DNA of 64,000 bases from Isoperla grammatica (GCA_945910005.1 OX246746.1:37288305-37352304), one strand, 5' to 3'; shown: positions 36,386 through 48,563, counted from the first letter of the stretch. Notes: generated by a model not told the origin, from the sequence alone. Numbers and translations: made by a program.

Positions 36386-37680
36386 TCTAATAAAGGGAAG
36401 GGCACCGATGCGCGTATGTTTAAAAATTTGCACAAACAAAATAAAAACAACAATCATGGTTATAACGTTCAAATATTTTGAAAAATGCAGACAAGAAGCA
36501 TTTTCATGATAACAATTTAATCAAAAAGTAACGCTATTGAAACATTTGTTTAGAACTTATTCCAATTCCAATCTTGCAAAATTTCAGATAGGTTAAATTC
36601 TTTCTGTGAGCAGAAAAGTGTTTCCCTTTGAGGCTAAGTATAACTGAAGTGAAGCGCAATGACGTAATGGTATACCACTATAGTATACTTCATATGTGTA
36701 ATTGTTTCCATATTCATCCTATTATTAGTTATTACTAATCCAAGGTATCCCAGAGTTTGTAGTGTAGTGCTATTTGTATCTAGCGTTTAGTCGTCCAATT
36801 GAAGCAATTACCACCGAAGTTGTACCTTATGTTCTGAATATTAGAACGCAGTTACAGTAGAGTCCGAGGGGGGGGGGGCAGCACTTTGCTGGGTAGTTTT
36901 AAATCATATTCCATGTAAGAATGATCTTATTGATCACAGAACGGTTATTTAGTTTTTCATATTTTTTTTTTAAATTTTGTGTAACATAGCAGGCCTACAA
37001 TATTATTGTTCGTTGTCATAAAACGAACACATAGCGTATTTAAACAATACTCAAGTCACATGACAGCGCCAAACTTCTATGAATATACCCTGAATGGCAG
37101 CTATGAGATGTATACTCCAACGACCTAAAGTATTCTCACTTCAATCGTATTCGTAATAGGATGTATACCCAATAATATAATGCCATCAAGTATTCTCACT
37201 CCAATCGTATCCGTAATCACTTAAAAATGCGCAACAAAACACAATAGGTATACTGGCAAAATAGACACCACATAGGGCCATACATGATGTACATCTACCT
37301 AATGTAATTGATTAAATATGTAATTTTGGTGGCGTCATATTAGCAGGAATTGTAAATAGGTACACATATGTGCACATAGGGCCATACATGGTGTACATCT
37401 ATCTACCTAATGTAATTGATTAAACACGTAATTCTGGTGGCGTCATATTAGCAGCAACTATAAATAGGTCATGTTGAAATTGTTGTATAGGTGGTCACCA
37501 GTCCAGTAAAGTATTCGCATTCATTTTTGTTCCTGTCTAGTGTCACGCTTTAGAAATACCACCGGTGTTAAGTGACAGTACACCTGGCGAAGGAATGCAG
37601 GAGACGGATGACATGCAGTTAGTATATCAGTTAGGCTTAGTATATTATTTTATTGTTGTGCTAAAACAAACATATTATGA
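36386..37680. other. Noncoding stretch with two short tandem duplications
   Basis: A two-copy duplication of about 105 bp lies at 37272-37468 (gggccatacatg, taatgtaattgattaaa, ggtggcgtcatattagcag). A second, of about 58 bp, lies at 37129-37214 (agtattctcact, caatcgtat, cgtaat). A G9 run sits at about 36869. No gene was recognised. Confidence 0.6.
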
Positions 37681-37729
37681 TTATTAATTATTGTTATTAT
37701 TATTATTATTATTTTTATTATTTTTATTA

Positions 37730-37800
<71 letters not shown>

Positions 37801-38113
37801 ATTATTATTACTAGTATTATTACTATTATTATTACTATTATTATTACTATTTTATTGTTGCAATACATACAAACTCGGTCAAAACCGGCATAAACATGTT
37901 GTACGGACACAAATGTCAAGTATTTCCATGTGTTTACCTTATTAAAATCTACTTAGAACTACTTAATATATCTTCTTCTTCTTCTTCTTCTTCTTCTTCT
38001 TCTTCTTCTTTTTCTTCTTCTTCTGCTTCTCAAATGCCCACATTTGGCTATACTACTTAATATATCATTGTCCACATTATTTTTTCCAAACCGAACTGTG
38101 GATTATTATTATA

Positions 38114-38149
<36 letters not shown>

Positions 38150-38168
38150 GTTATTATTATTATTATTA

Positions 38169-38229
<61 letters not shown>

Positions 38230-38231
38230 TA

Positions 38232-38297
<66 letters not shown>

Positions 38298-38310
38298 TAG
38301 TATTATTATT
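37681..38310. repeat. Cluster of TTA, CTT and ATT microsatellites with a retroelement-end repeat
   Basis: (TTA)n at about 37690-37855, then a copy of the dispersed repeat described at 29967 (37862-37945; ctcggtcaaaaccggc). (CTT)n follows at about 37971-38030 and (ATT)n at about 38104-38310. The first tract joins the dispersed repeat just as it does at 29709. Confidence 0.85.
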
Positions 38311-38647
38311 TTAATATTAATTTTGTTTGTTTTCTCTACTTGCTTTAATTGTTTCTTGTCGTATCTATGTCGATTTGTCAACTGATAGTAGTCAATAGTA
38401 GTAGCAGTACTACTATTGTAGTAGTGCTACAATTTGCAATTTAATGTTCAAATACCACACGTTTTCAGGTAAGATTTATAAGTGTATGTCACAAAATCCC
38501 CTTTCCTCAATATTCTCATTTAAATATTTAGTTGACTTATTGTGGCCTCGTTTAGTTTATCCATGATTAAATCTTTTTTACGAGAAGGTCCTCAGCTCAA
38601 TGCTATGGAGATCCATGGATGCAATGGAATGCAATGTGATGCAATCA

Positions 38648-38923
38648 TAGGCGTGCACTTCATCTAACATTAGACTTAGCATTAGGATTAAATCATGAAA
38701 ACACGAAGGGGGGTCTTGAGGGCGAGAGCCCCCCAGGATAGGCACTATTTATATCTTCTAATATTTACTATTTTTTATTTTACTATTTATTACTGTTATA
38801 ACTGTAGGGAATGTTTTAAAATTTAAATTGAGAAAATTAAGTACACATTTCTTGCGTTTTAAGGCAATTAAATAACGTTAGATCTAGCATGTGCCAAGCC
38901 TGACGGGGCGGTGCGCACGCCTA
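38648..38923. mobile_element. Probable hAT-type element (TAGGCGTGCRC ends)
   Basis: The ends are taggcgtgcac and gtgcgcacgccta. Flanking 8-mers tgcaatca and tgcatgca agree at 6 of 8 positions. The interior has matching gggggg/cccccc blocks (aaggggggtcttgaggg, gagccccccagg). Ends of this kind recur at 49519-50162. Confidence 0.6.
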
Positions 38924-39702
38924 TGCATGCAACGGACATTTACGCAAACATCCGAATGCCGTTTATCCACAGACAACTTAAACGATGAGAATTTAACACT
39001 TTTTGTTTGTATATATTTAAATTAAATGTAATTTAAAAAAAAGGATAATAGAAAGTAATAGGTTCGATTTATCAAGTATACAATCGAGCTTTACATATAA
39101 AATTAAAAAATCGCACAATTTGAAACGTTTTCTTCTAGGTCTGGAACTCGGACCGCATGGCTATGGGTACCCGATAAAGATAGGTCAGCGGTGCACGCGA
39201 TACTATTCGGGAAACCGCTGGTTTTACTCCCAAGTTCTAAGTATCCAGAGTCCCCGTTACAAACAGTGTTGTCAGTGTTGAGAGCATGGCACAATGTCCG
39301 GGGATGGTAATTAACACAGAGCTCAAAATGGTGTTTCTATTTAGTTCTTAATTTCACAAACAATTATGAAAATATAAAAATGGAACTTCAAAATAAACAA
39401 TGCGTGTAGTTGATCAGTATATTATATTCTTAAAAATAACCCATGAGAATGGTATCATTGTTGTTGTAACAATCAAAATGGGAAGAAACTACGACAAGCA
39501 TGATTGTATATGTAGGTTGTCACACACACAACGACGTAGGAGAAAGACTGAACAGCGTAACAAATGAAAACATAGTGTATTCCATATGAAGGTTTAAAAT
39601 ATTTAATTTCATTATTTTATTGTAGATTTCCGAAACTAAGAGATACACCAAATTAAATAGGATATTTAGATCAGCGGATCCAATAAGAGAACAATAATGT
39701 AA
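38924..39702. other. Noncoding stretch
   Basis: Two minus-strand open frames of about 63 codons (39103-39294, 39520-39711) have no recognised motif. Nothing else is supportable. Confidence 0.35.
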
Positions 39703-39924
39703 ATTTTTCATGGGAATCCCTGGTGTGGGGTGGATTTTAGTATACCCTTTTTAGATGGTATATTAGGGGGCTTGGATATTCCAGCAGTCGTCTTTATGAC
39801 TAAGGAAAACCTAGTATACAAATCCTTCAATCAGGCTTGCGTGTGGCCGGACTCGAATATGCAACCTCCCCACTTGTCTCGCATGCATCTTAACCCTGAG
39901 CCACCTCTGTCGCTAATTAGCAAC
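39703..39924 (-). mobile_element. tRNA-derived SINE, copy on minus strand
   Basis: Read on the minus strand: a tRNA-like head with an A-box (gtggctcagggttaag) and a B-box-like attcgagtcc, then the family body (gaaggatttgtatactagg, ttttccttagtcataaagac, ctgctggaatatcc). It ends near a T-rich plus-strand stretch at 39698-39708. The layout matches the copies at 41711 and 62700. It is diverged, so it is an old copy. Confidence 0.75.
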
Positions 39925-39968
39925 CCTCCACAAATCCACTAGCTGTCCACTCGCATCGTTTAATTTAT

Positions 39969-41449
39969 ACTCGCAACGAGGGGGGTTGATACATGGACGA
40001 AGCGCTATACTCGCAACGAGGTGGGTTGATACATGGACGAAGCGCTATACTCGCAACGAGGGGGGTTGATACATGGACGAAGCGCTATACTCGCAACGAG
40101 GTGGGTTGATACATGGACGAAGCGCTATACTCGCAACGAGGTGGGTTGATACATGGACGAAGCGCTATACTCGCAACGAGGTGGGTTGATACATGGACGA
40201 AGCGTTATACTCGCAACGAGGGGGGTTGATACATGGACGAAGCGCTATACTCGCAACGAGGTGGGTTGATACATGGACGAAGCGCTATACTCGCAACGAG
40301 GGGGGTTGATACATGGACGAAGCGCTATACTCGCAACGAGGTGGGTTGATACATGGACGAAGCGCTATACTCGCAACGAGGGGGGTTGATACATGGACGA
40401 AGCGCTATACTCGCAACGAGGGGGGTTGATACATGGACGAAGCGCTATACTCGCAACGAGGTGGGTTGATACATGGACGAAGCGCTATACTCGCAACGAG
40501 GTGGGTTGATACATGGACGAAGCGCTATACTCGCAACGAGGTGGGTTGATACATGGACGAAGCGCTATACTCGCAACAAGGTGGGTTGATACATGGACGA
40601 AGCGCTATACTCGCAACGAGGGGGGTTGATACATGGACGAAGCGCTATACTCGCAACGAGGTGGGTTGATACATGGACGAAGCGCTATACTCGCAACGAG
40701 GTGGGTTGATACATGGACGAAGCGCTATACTCGCAACGAGGTGGGTTGATACATGGACGAAGCGCTATACTCGCAACGAGGTGGGTTAATACATGGACGA
40801 AGCGCTATACTCGCAACGAGGTGGGTTAATACATGGACGAAGCGCTATACTCGCAACGAGGTGGGTTGATACATGGACGAAGCGCTATACTCGCAACGAG
40901 GTGGGTTGATACATGGACGAAGCGTTATACTCGCAACGAGGTGGGTTGATACATGGACGAAGCGCTATACTCGCAACGAGGGGGGTTGATACATGGACGA
41001 AGCGTTATACTCGCAACGAGGTGGGTTGATACATGGACGAAGCGCTATACTCGCAACGAGGTGGGTTGATACATGGACGAAGCGCTATACTCGCAACGAG
41101 GTGGGTTGATACATGGACGAAGCGCTATACTGGCAACGAGGTGGGTTGATACATGGACGAAGCGCTATACTCGCAACGAGGGGGGTTGATACATGGACGA
41201 AGGGCTATACTCGCAAAGAGGTGGGTTGATACATGGACGAAGCGTTATACTCGCAACGAGGGGGGTTGATACATGGACGAAGCGTTATACTCGCAACGAG
41301 GTGGGTTGATACATGGACGAAGCGCTATACTCGCAACGAGGTGGGTTGATACATGGACGAAGCGTTATACTCGCAACGAGGGGGGTTGATACATGGACGA
41401 AGCGTTATACTCGCAACGAGGTGGGTTGATACATGGACGAAGCGCTATG
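39969..41449. repeat. 40-bp minisatellite, about 37 copies
   Basis: The unit is agcgctatactcgcaacgag followed by gtgggttgatacatggacga. The main variation is a single site, gtggg or ggggg, with rarer gttata for gctata and ggttaat for ggttgat. The array is extremely homogeneous, so recently expanded. Every strand and frame carries stops. Confidence 0.97.
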
Positions 41450-41710
41450 CCACCGGAAGCAATTTCGCCATAAGCGCAAACAATTTTTGGTCCTGCATTA
41501 TCTTTGATGGCCTAACACGCGTTTTGAGGTAATATCTTGTCATAAAAAACAATAAAACGAAAGTAAATATTGCAGAGCCTATGTTTAATTGGCAAAAAAG
41601 TACCTTTAGATATAACAAGTTTACTCGCAAACTATCAATAGTCACTCGCAAGTGGCGAGCTAGCGAGTAGAATTTTGGAGTACAATCGAGATAAAAGAAT
41701 ATTGCTTACC

Positions 41711-41956
41711 GATAGAGGTGGCTCACCGGTAAGACGCGAGACTCTAATTCGAGAGGTCGCCGGTTCGATGCCGGCCACGGCAGTCCTGACTGAAGGTTTT
41801 CCCCGAGGTTTTCCTCAGTCGTAAAGGCTAATGCTGGGACTGAGTTTTACTACCACCCCTCGAATATTGCTCCCCAGGTGTCCAATCACCCTAATAACCT
41901 AGTTAGTCACCTGAAGAGGAGCACATCAGAACGGGTATTCCTACGAAAAAAAAATA
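41711..41956 (+). mobile_element. tRNA-derived SINE with A-box, B-box and poly-A tail
   Basis: The head has a polymerase III A-box (gtggctcaccggtaag, about 41719-41734) and a canonical B-box (ggttcgatgcc, 41762-41772) at tRNA-like spacing. The body holds cctgactgaaggttttccc, gaggttttcctcagtcg and tgctgggactgag. The 3' end is A9 (about 41946-41954). This is the best-preserved copy of the family seen at 32805, 39703 and 62700. Confidence 0.85.
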
Positions 41957-44789
41957 GTTAATTAATTAATATTGGTAGGTTACCTTCCAAGAGTTGAGCG
42001 TGTACGCAGACGCTTGCGCGCAAAGCGATGACGAACAAGCATGCTAGACGGTGATACGTGCACGTCATGCTCGGATGATCTTCCTCGCCAAACTGAACCA
42101 CTCAACTACTGAAGCACTGAAGCTGTCAGACTCGCAAGTCGCAACCGCGCCGAGTTGCAGTTCATCCGTCATCGAGGCGGTAGCGCGCTACACTTTCATA
42201 CGCCGCCGACGGGGAACTACTACGGGTACGTTCCGAAACTAGCTGCATAGTGCCATTTCCGTTCTGAGGCCGTTCCGTAACCTCCTGAATATCATAGGCT
42301 GGGCGTTCCGTAACTTCCTGCGCCAGCATATTCAGCATCATGAAAACGCCAGTTGGTTCGAGCGAGGGCATCTGCCAGCATTCACAAATCATGGCGGCGT
42401 TTCAAAATGCAATAATTTAAAAGCTTGTCAAATTGTCAGGAATTATATAATTTGACCGTTATTTATACCACTCGTTGCAGGATTGTATTATCTTTTATGT
42501 CGTATTTGTTATTATTGGAAAACGATTAGAATATTGTTTTTTTAATTTCGTTACAAATTTTTAGCGCGCATTTCCTCCATCTTTCCCCCCCACCGAAATA
42601 GTTCCTAGTTACGCCACTGGAACACTGTATAGAACAGAAGCAAGAATAAGCCCACAGGGTCAGTGTGTCTGTCTCACAAAACATTCACATTATCCTGCTA
42701 TTATAGTTCCCCCACTCCAACTACCGGTATCTCATTTAGACTGACCTCACGTCCGTAACTAATTACAGGAATGTCCGCGTTTCATGCACATAGTTTCAAC
42801 GTAAACAGATTCCTGTGTAGACGCGGTCTTCCGCTTAGTAGAGCGCACGACCCTCATTAGCCACGACCACTGTTTTTGAGGTTTTCAGAATTGCAATCCA
42901 CGGATGAACACTATCCCTACTGGACCTGTACCAACTACCAAGTAGATGTTAGGAGCCAGTAATTGTAGAGCCCCGTACAATTCGCGATCGCAAAATCATA
43001 TGTTTGTTGTGAATATTGCTGTATTTGATAAATTGTCTGTGTGGAGTCCAAAAATGTAAAAATTATAACATCGAAAATAGCGAGATTTACTGTTTTACGT
43101 GAAATAACCACGAAATCTCCCAAGACTGCCGTCTGAATTCCCATTTAACAGTGAAAATGTTTCCGAATCTTGCACAAAAAGTCGTATTCTCTCAAAATGA
43201 ATACATTTTGTTTGAAATTTAATATATTTTGGATAATTTTTTCATAGCGGTGATAAGAATATTTATTTCGCCAACACGTTTTACTGTGCGCAAACGTATC
43301 TCCCTACACAGCTTATAATAATAACACCGGTAAACACCGAAATCGTAGATTTTGAAAACAAAATTTGGAAAAAAATAAACCCACTTTCACGGGGCGTATT
43401 TAAATTATTGGGCTACCTGTATACTATTTTGTCAGTATAAGAAATGTTATACACTGAGAGTAAAGGCGACAAGTCAAGAACACAAGACTTATGTCATCAC
43501 TGGAGATGTTGAAACTATAACCCGCTAACAGATGAAACAGTTTATAGGTTCTCCAGTCCAAATAGTTCTGGGGATGGAACCACGAAGCCAATGAGCACCG
43601 AACAAAGCAGTGGTGCTTACTGTGCTTTCAATCAGAGGTGCTCACTGCTCTGTGATCTAAGGCATTAAAATATGACACCCACTTATCGCTTACCTACAAG
43701 TGGGCACAAAACATGGGAAAGTTCACATTCAGATTAATATTAATTCTAATGTTAATAATTAATAAAAATAAAAATAAAAACAAAATATATATAATAATTA
43801 AATAATAATAAGAATATTAAAAAAATAATACAAACATAATTAATAAAACAATTAATAATTATTAATATTAATATTAATAAGAATACTAAGTAAACGGCCG
43901 ATAGGCGACTTGTTATGTAGTCAAGCGTCAGCTAACTCCTCGATATTACCAGTCTGACGCAGTGTGCCGGGTGTTTATTAGTGATATATATACCGCATTT
44001 AAATTTGATGTTGTTTTTGTCACAAAACATTATTGACTAAGTACTTTGAACCGGGACTTCTATTTTCAACTGCATTATTCCCGTTAGCAGACACAAGGTT
44101 ACAAACATTTGTACGTATAGATATTTATATTTGATGTAATTTTGCAGATGTATTGGTTAATTTTCAACCTCCCCGTCTTTGCAGATTTCTTCTTGGACCC
44201 TGGGGAGTGACTGGGGTGACCTGAAACTATACATTGATGGTACAATCTTGATATTTCCTTTGCTGTCACAAATTAACTGTATTCAACATACATTAGTAGA
44301 TGAAAAGAGTGCTGACATTTTCTGATTCTGGGAGATAGTTAACATACTAGATTCCCAATGTACAGTTTAGTGACCATAAATGGCAAAGATTTTTTTGTTT
44401 TTCTTGCCTGAATGCTACCGTAATTAAATCGAAGTCAGTCGCTTAAAATCTGTAGGCCTATCTTGAAATTTTTAATGTTATTAGTCTTGCTTAAACAAAT
44501 AAATGACGAGCATTAGGAGCGCGCTGCCAAAACCATTGAGGGCATTAGTTCTTATGCTTTATGTTTTAAAATGAAATCTACTAAAGAAGAGATAGCTACT
44601 GGCACTAAACATAGTTCTTTGTTGGCACGTATTGCTTTGCGCAATTAGTGAATTAAACCCAATTGATAGATGGATCCCGCCTAACCTACTTCCTTGACCG
44701 CTAGGCGTTGTGTTTGTGCGCAAGCCTTTCGTCCCTGTACATAGTTAGTGGATTCACGGTAAAAATCAAACTATTTCTATAAATGTGTT
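41957..44789. other. Mostly noncoding stretch with an orphan hAT end and one GC-rich open frame
   Basis: A GC-rich patch lies at 42010-42400. A minus-strand open frame there (42162-42392, 76 codons, ATG in a gccgccatg context) has repeated VTERP words and no known domain; it may be a first exon or transposon debris. At 42605-42619, ctagttacgccactg is a right end of the CAGTGGCGTAACT hAT family without a visible partner. The rest, to 44789, shows no gene; 43730-43880 is very AT-rich with ATA-type repeats. Confidence 0.45.
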
Positions 44790-45237
44790 CAGTGGCGTAT
44801 ACAGAGGGGGGCTGGGGGTTGGAGCCCCCCCCCTAAAATCCAAGCTTTAATTACACTGTGCAAATCATCTAAATTTACGTAAAAATTTAAGTAGATTAAC
44901 ATATTATTTTCTCTATCTGCTTAGTCGGGAAACACGACCGTATAGGTGAAATTCTATATGTTGTAACAATATAATCATTTGATATAATATTGATTGTTGA
45001 AATTATTTTGAAATCGTGTTTGGCGCCGTTGTAACCCGTATCCCGTCCAGCAAAGCACCTTACCTTCTTCTAAAACACCACTTCAAAAATACAGATTTAT
45101 TATAAATTGCCTGTGGTGCTATTGTGGGGGATATCCCCCCCCACACCCCCTATTGTGTCGTTTGTTGAGCACCTTTTGACAAGTATCGTTCTACTCTGGG
45201 CAGCTCCCCCCGCAATACATTCCTGCGTACGCCATTG
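44790..45237. mobile_element. hAT-type element (CAGTGGCGTA family), copy 3
   Basis: The 448-bp element starts cagtggcgtatacagagg. It ends in the complement, gtacgccattg. The exact 8-bp duplication aatgtgtt lies at 44782-44789 and 45238-45245. G-rich left and C-rich right subterminal blocks pair with each other. No coding sequence was found. Confidence 0.9.
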
Positions 45238-45438
45238 AATGTGTTACTAAAACATCTCTTGTTGCTGCGGTGTGAGTGATCACTTCGCCATGCCAAAGTC
45301 AAAGCCATGTTCTCTCTATGCGAGCGACCTTCGTCGGGGCCTTGCCTTCGTTCTCAGAACACGGCCGTCTATTTGTGGCCTGATCAACTATGGTGTTGGA
45401 GCTGCGCTTGAAGATGGGATATCGGGTTGTATTTCTAG

Positions 45439-45724
45439 CGTTGAGTGAGTAATATAGGGTAGAGGCCCAACGCCATCGGCAGTTTGTCTACCGCCTTTTA
45501 CTGCCCAAAATACCTTAGTTGGGTAGTAGAAGTTCGCCAAGCGACGCGATGACGGAACCAGATTGGTCGGCTACTTCACCGAAGATATACGAAGACAGCC
45601 GAAAACTCCGTCATCGCGTCGCTTGGCGAACTTCTACTACCCGACTAAAGTATGTTGGGCAGTATAAGGCGGTAGACAAACTGACGATTGCGTTGCGACT
45701 CTACCCTATATTACTCACTCAACG
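45439..45724. mobile_element. Foldback element, 286 bp, with 7-bp flanking duplication
   Basis: Arms of about 118 bp are reverse complements with few mismatches. Outer text is cgttgagtgagtaatatagg; inner text is agttcgccaagcgacgcg. A loop of about 50 bp separates them. Direct flanks tttctag (45432-45438 and 45725-45731) suggest a 7-bp duplication. The superfamily is not obvious. A 70-codon open frame inside it is an artefact. Confidence 0.85.
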
Positions 45725-45731
45725 TTTCTAG

Positions 45732-46440
45732 CCTTCTACACACAGAGAAATCAATCGGTAGTATCGCTATAGAAACTGGGGAAATTAAAGTTTTTTTTAT
45801 TAATGTCTTGAGAGCGCTACACAATATAAAAAAAAATGCGCGAATGGTGGTTTTGTAAAAACTAAACACTAGATTAAAAAGTAACAACATTTTAATCATT
45901 ATGGTTATTATGGCTTATCTTCAATGCCGACCCAACGCAGAGTTGGACGTGGCAACAGATGTGGATGACGATGATGATGATGATGATGATGGTTATTATG
46001 TGTAATGTTAAATAATTTACAATTAATTACAAATTGCCCGGTAACAACACAAATTTGAAAATTTTAGTATCCAGTTGTTTAGTTTTTACGAAAGACACGA
46101 GTACCGTAGTGGATGTTTGAAGCCCACGTGTGTGTGTAGACTAAAGTCTGTTATTTTCAGAGGCATATTTCACCAAAGGGTCCCTCCATATCTACGGTAC
46201 TTACAGATTGAAAAAGTATCTTTGCCGTTGCGATGTTTGTTTATTGTTTGTTGTTGTTTGTGTTAGCACTCACCGCCGCGTTGCACGATTGAGAAACTCA
46301 CGCGAGTTTATTATTATCTCCGATACACGACAGAATAATAACAGATAATAATAATATATATATGTTAATGTATATAATATTATAGCTATAAGACGAGGCG
46401 TCTAAGAGAACAGCACCATTCGACTGCTGACCGTTCTACT
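45732..46440. other. Noncoding stretch with a short GAT microsatellite
   Basis: A (GAT)n tract lies at about 45967-45990. No gene was recognised. Confidence 0.4.
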
Positions 46441-46587
46441 GTTAACATCGACTCCAGAAGATGGCAGGAACGTACCTGCCGAAACGTCGGGTAAACCGGT
46501 TCTTTTCAAAACCAAACACTCATCCGAGAGGGCTTGATACCGCAAAGACGACATGCTCACACATATATATATATATATATATATATA
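46441..46587 (+). mobile_element. Penelope-type terminal fragment with hammerhead-like motif and TA tract
   Basis: CAGAAGA (core CUGANGA with U to A) is followed by a strong stem II, GGCAGG-AACGTA-CCTGCC, then GAAAC and GUC. Sequences before and after (ACUC, GGGU) can form stem I. The segment continues to a TA microsatellite (46562-46586), the same order as at the Penelope-like element at 31646-31815. No coding part is attached. Confidence 0.55.
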
Positions 46588-46924
46588 AGGGGTTGTTGCA
46601 TGTACAGCTTAAAAATTCGAAAACAATATGATACCGGCCGGTATGTTGGGTCCACTGCCTTCGTTTTGGATCCTCGAAGCCAAGGACTCAAGGCAAGGAC
46701 GTTGGAACCAGAAGGTGGTTCGTCGATGTTTTTACCCACGTTGTTAAATAGGGTCTGGGCTGGGATCAGTGATGCTTTATGTACTCATTGCCAATGTGAA
46801 TACATACGCATTTTATTAACTTTAAGTGGTTAATAATAATAATAATAATAATAGTAGCAATGAGAATATAATATAAACAAGAAAGATAGAGGATGGTATG
46901 GCTTAACTCGGAAAGATACCTTTA

Positions 46925-47262
46925 CGTCAAAAACCGTATAAAAAATTCATTTTTAAATTATATCACAATTGATTGGGCTCTGAAATCGAAAATCTGAATC
47001 AACAGCGCACTGTGGTTTAGTAAGCCCTACACATTGAATGCTCTAAATCGTGACTCATATTATAATCAGTATGTTTTATAAATAATTAATTGGATTACTA
47101 ATTATCGAATTATATTCAAATACTATGCTAATGGTTATAATATTTTATTCAGTCTGTAGGGCTTACCAAACCACAGTGCGATGCTGATTTAGATGTTCGA
47201 TTTCTTGTTGCAATCTTGAGATATAATTTAATGATGAACATTTTCTGCGGTTTTTGACGTAG
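46925..47262. mobile_element. Inverted-repeat (MITE-like) element, about 340 bp
   Basis: The outer arms contain tacgtcaaaaaccg and its complement. The inner arms contain cgcactgtggtttagtaag, ccctac and complements (about 47008-47030 and 47155-47180). The centre is AT-rich. Target duplication was not resolved, so the exact ends are approximate. Confidence 0.65.
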
Positions 47263-48060
47263 AGACTACCCTTCGCTCTTAACTCTAGTAATCGTACCGA
47301 CACCTTGAAAAAAGGTTTAGTATCTTGACAGTTCGACACTCAATTCCGATGATTCACCAGCTCAACTGCAGAAAGGTTTAACTCGTCGATAGTGACAAAA
47401 CAAACATACAGTTAAATAGTAATAATATAAATAGTAATATTATATGGTATATATAACACAGTATTAATCTATGGTTTATAAATGGTAAATATAATAACTG
47501 GTATCGCGGGTTGGATGGCCCGATGACATCACTGCACTTCAATAAAAAAAATTCAAATATTCTGCTCTGCGATCTTCTCCCAGCACGATGTAAGGTGACA
47601 GTGTTTTAAAGGTAACCCAGGTCAACTTGATCTCTGCCTAGCGGAGGCTCGTCGAACTCCCAAGTTAGGCCGTCGGATAGGGAACCAAAACGACCATTTG
47701 GTCGCCCACTACAAAAACAGCGTTTATGAATAAATTTAAGCAGTAGATCATGTAAACTATTACTTAAAACCCATAAATGAGACATTTTGATAGAACGCAA
47801 TCAATAACAGTCTTAAGATAGTGTGATGATTTGTTCTTTCAGGCCAAAGTTATTTTGACAGATCACTTCATGTTATCTTTAACGTTTCTCCCATTTGAAT
47901 AACATGTGATTTTTAACATTGTTGAACAGACTGCGACGGCCTAACGACCTAGCTTGCGAGTTCGGCGAGCGTCCGCTAGTTGGAGATCAAGCGGATCTTC
48001 TATAAGGTAACTAGCTACCAATCTACAAGGCTTTGCAAACGATAATACTAGAAACCAAGC
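47263..48060. other. Noncoding stretch
   Basis: No exon, RNA gene or element end was recognised. A minus-strand open frame at 47606-47800 has no motif. Confidence 0.35.
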
Positions 48061-48068
48061 TCACTCAC

Positions 48069-48175
48069 CATGACTTCCCTTTGAATCCAGCGGCCTCGGA
48101 CATGTGATGATCCTCCAACTCCCAGCGCCTTGACCTCCCTCTTGACAGTAGCCACCCGATGGCCCAGCTGCGTCC
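48069..48175 (-). other. Possible exon next to the 55-bp array (uncertain)
   Basis: All three minus frames are open, and the segment ends in a consensus donor (gtcatg|gtgagtgag). One frame reads GHRVATVKREVKALG, another EDHHMSEAAGFKGKSW. No family could be recognised. It may be part of the sequence from which the adjacent array arose. Confidence 0.2.
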
Positions 48176-48563
48176 TTGAAGCGCCGTGGAGGAACAGAGG
48201 TCTGCACGGGCCCGCACCCGTGTAGACCTCTTGAAGCGCCGTGGAGGAACAGAGGTCTGCACGGGCCCGCACCCGTGTAGACCTCTTGAAGCGCCGTGGA
48301 GGAACAGAGGTCTGCACGGGCCCGCACCCGTGTAGACCTCTTGAAGCGCCGTGGAGGAACAGAGGTCTGCACGGGCCCGCACCCGTGTAGACCTCTTGAA
48401 GCGCCGTGGAGGAACAGAGGTCTGCACGGGCCCGCACCCGTGTAGACCTCTTGAAGCGCCGTGGAGGAACAGAGGTCTGCACGGGCCCGCACCCGTGTAG
48501 ACCTCTTGAAGCGCCGTGGAGGAACAGAGGTCTGCACGGGCCCGCACCCGTGTAGACCTCTTG
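48176..48563. repeat. 55-bp tandem repeat (7 copies), each unit a hairpin
   Basis: The unit is gaagcgccgtggaggaacag plus aggtctgcacgggcccgc plus acccgtgtagacctctt. Copies are virtually identical. Each contains an imperfect inverted repeat, aggtct...agacct, around the GC-rich core gcacgggcccgcacccgtgt. Because 55 leaves remainder 1, all three minus frames remain open (144 to 160 codons); these are not taken as genes. Confidence 0.93.

Noticed and set aside
41718..41790. tRNA gene
   Set aside because: A-box and B-box are present, but the acceptor stem does not pair convincingly and the segment continues into a SINE body with a poly-A tail.
48048..48547. Three minus-strand frames of 144-160 codons
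   Set aside because: 55-bp repeat read in three frames; only the non-repeat end was kept, as a weak exon candidate.
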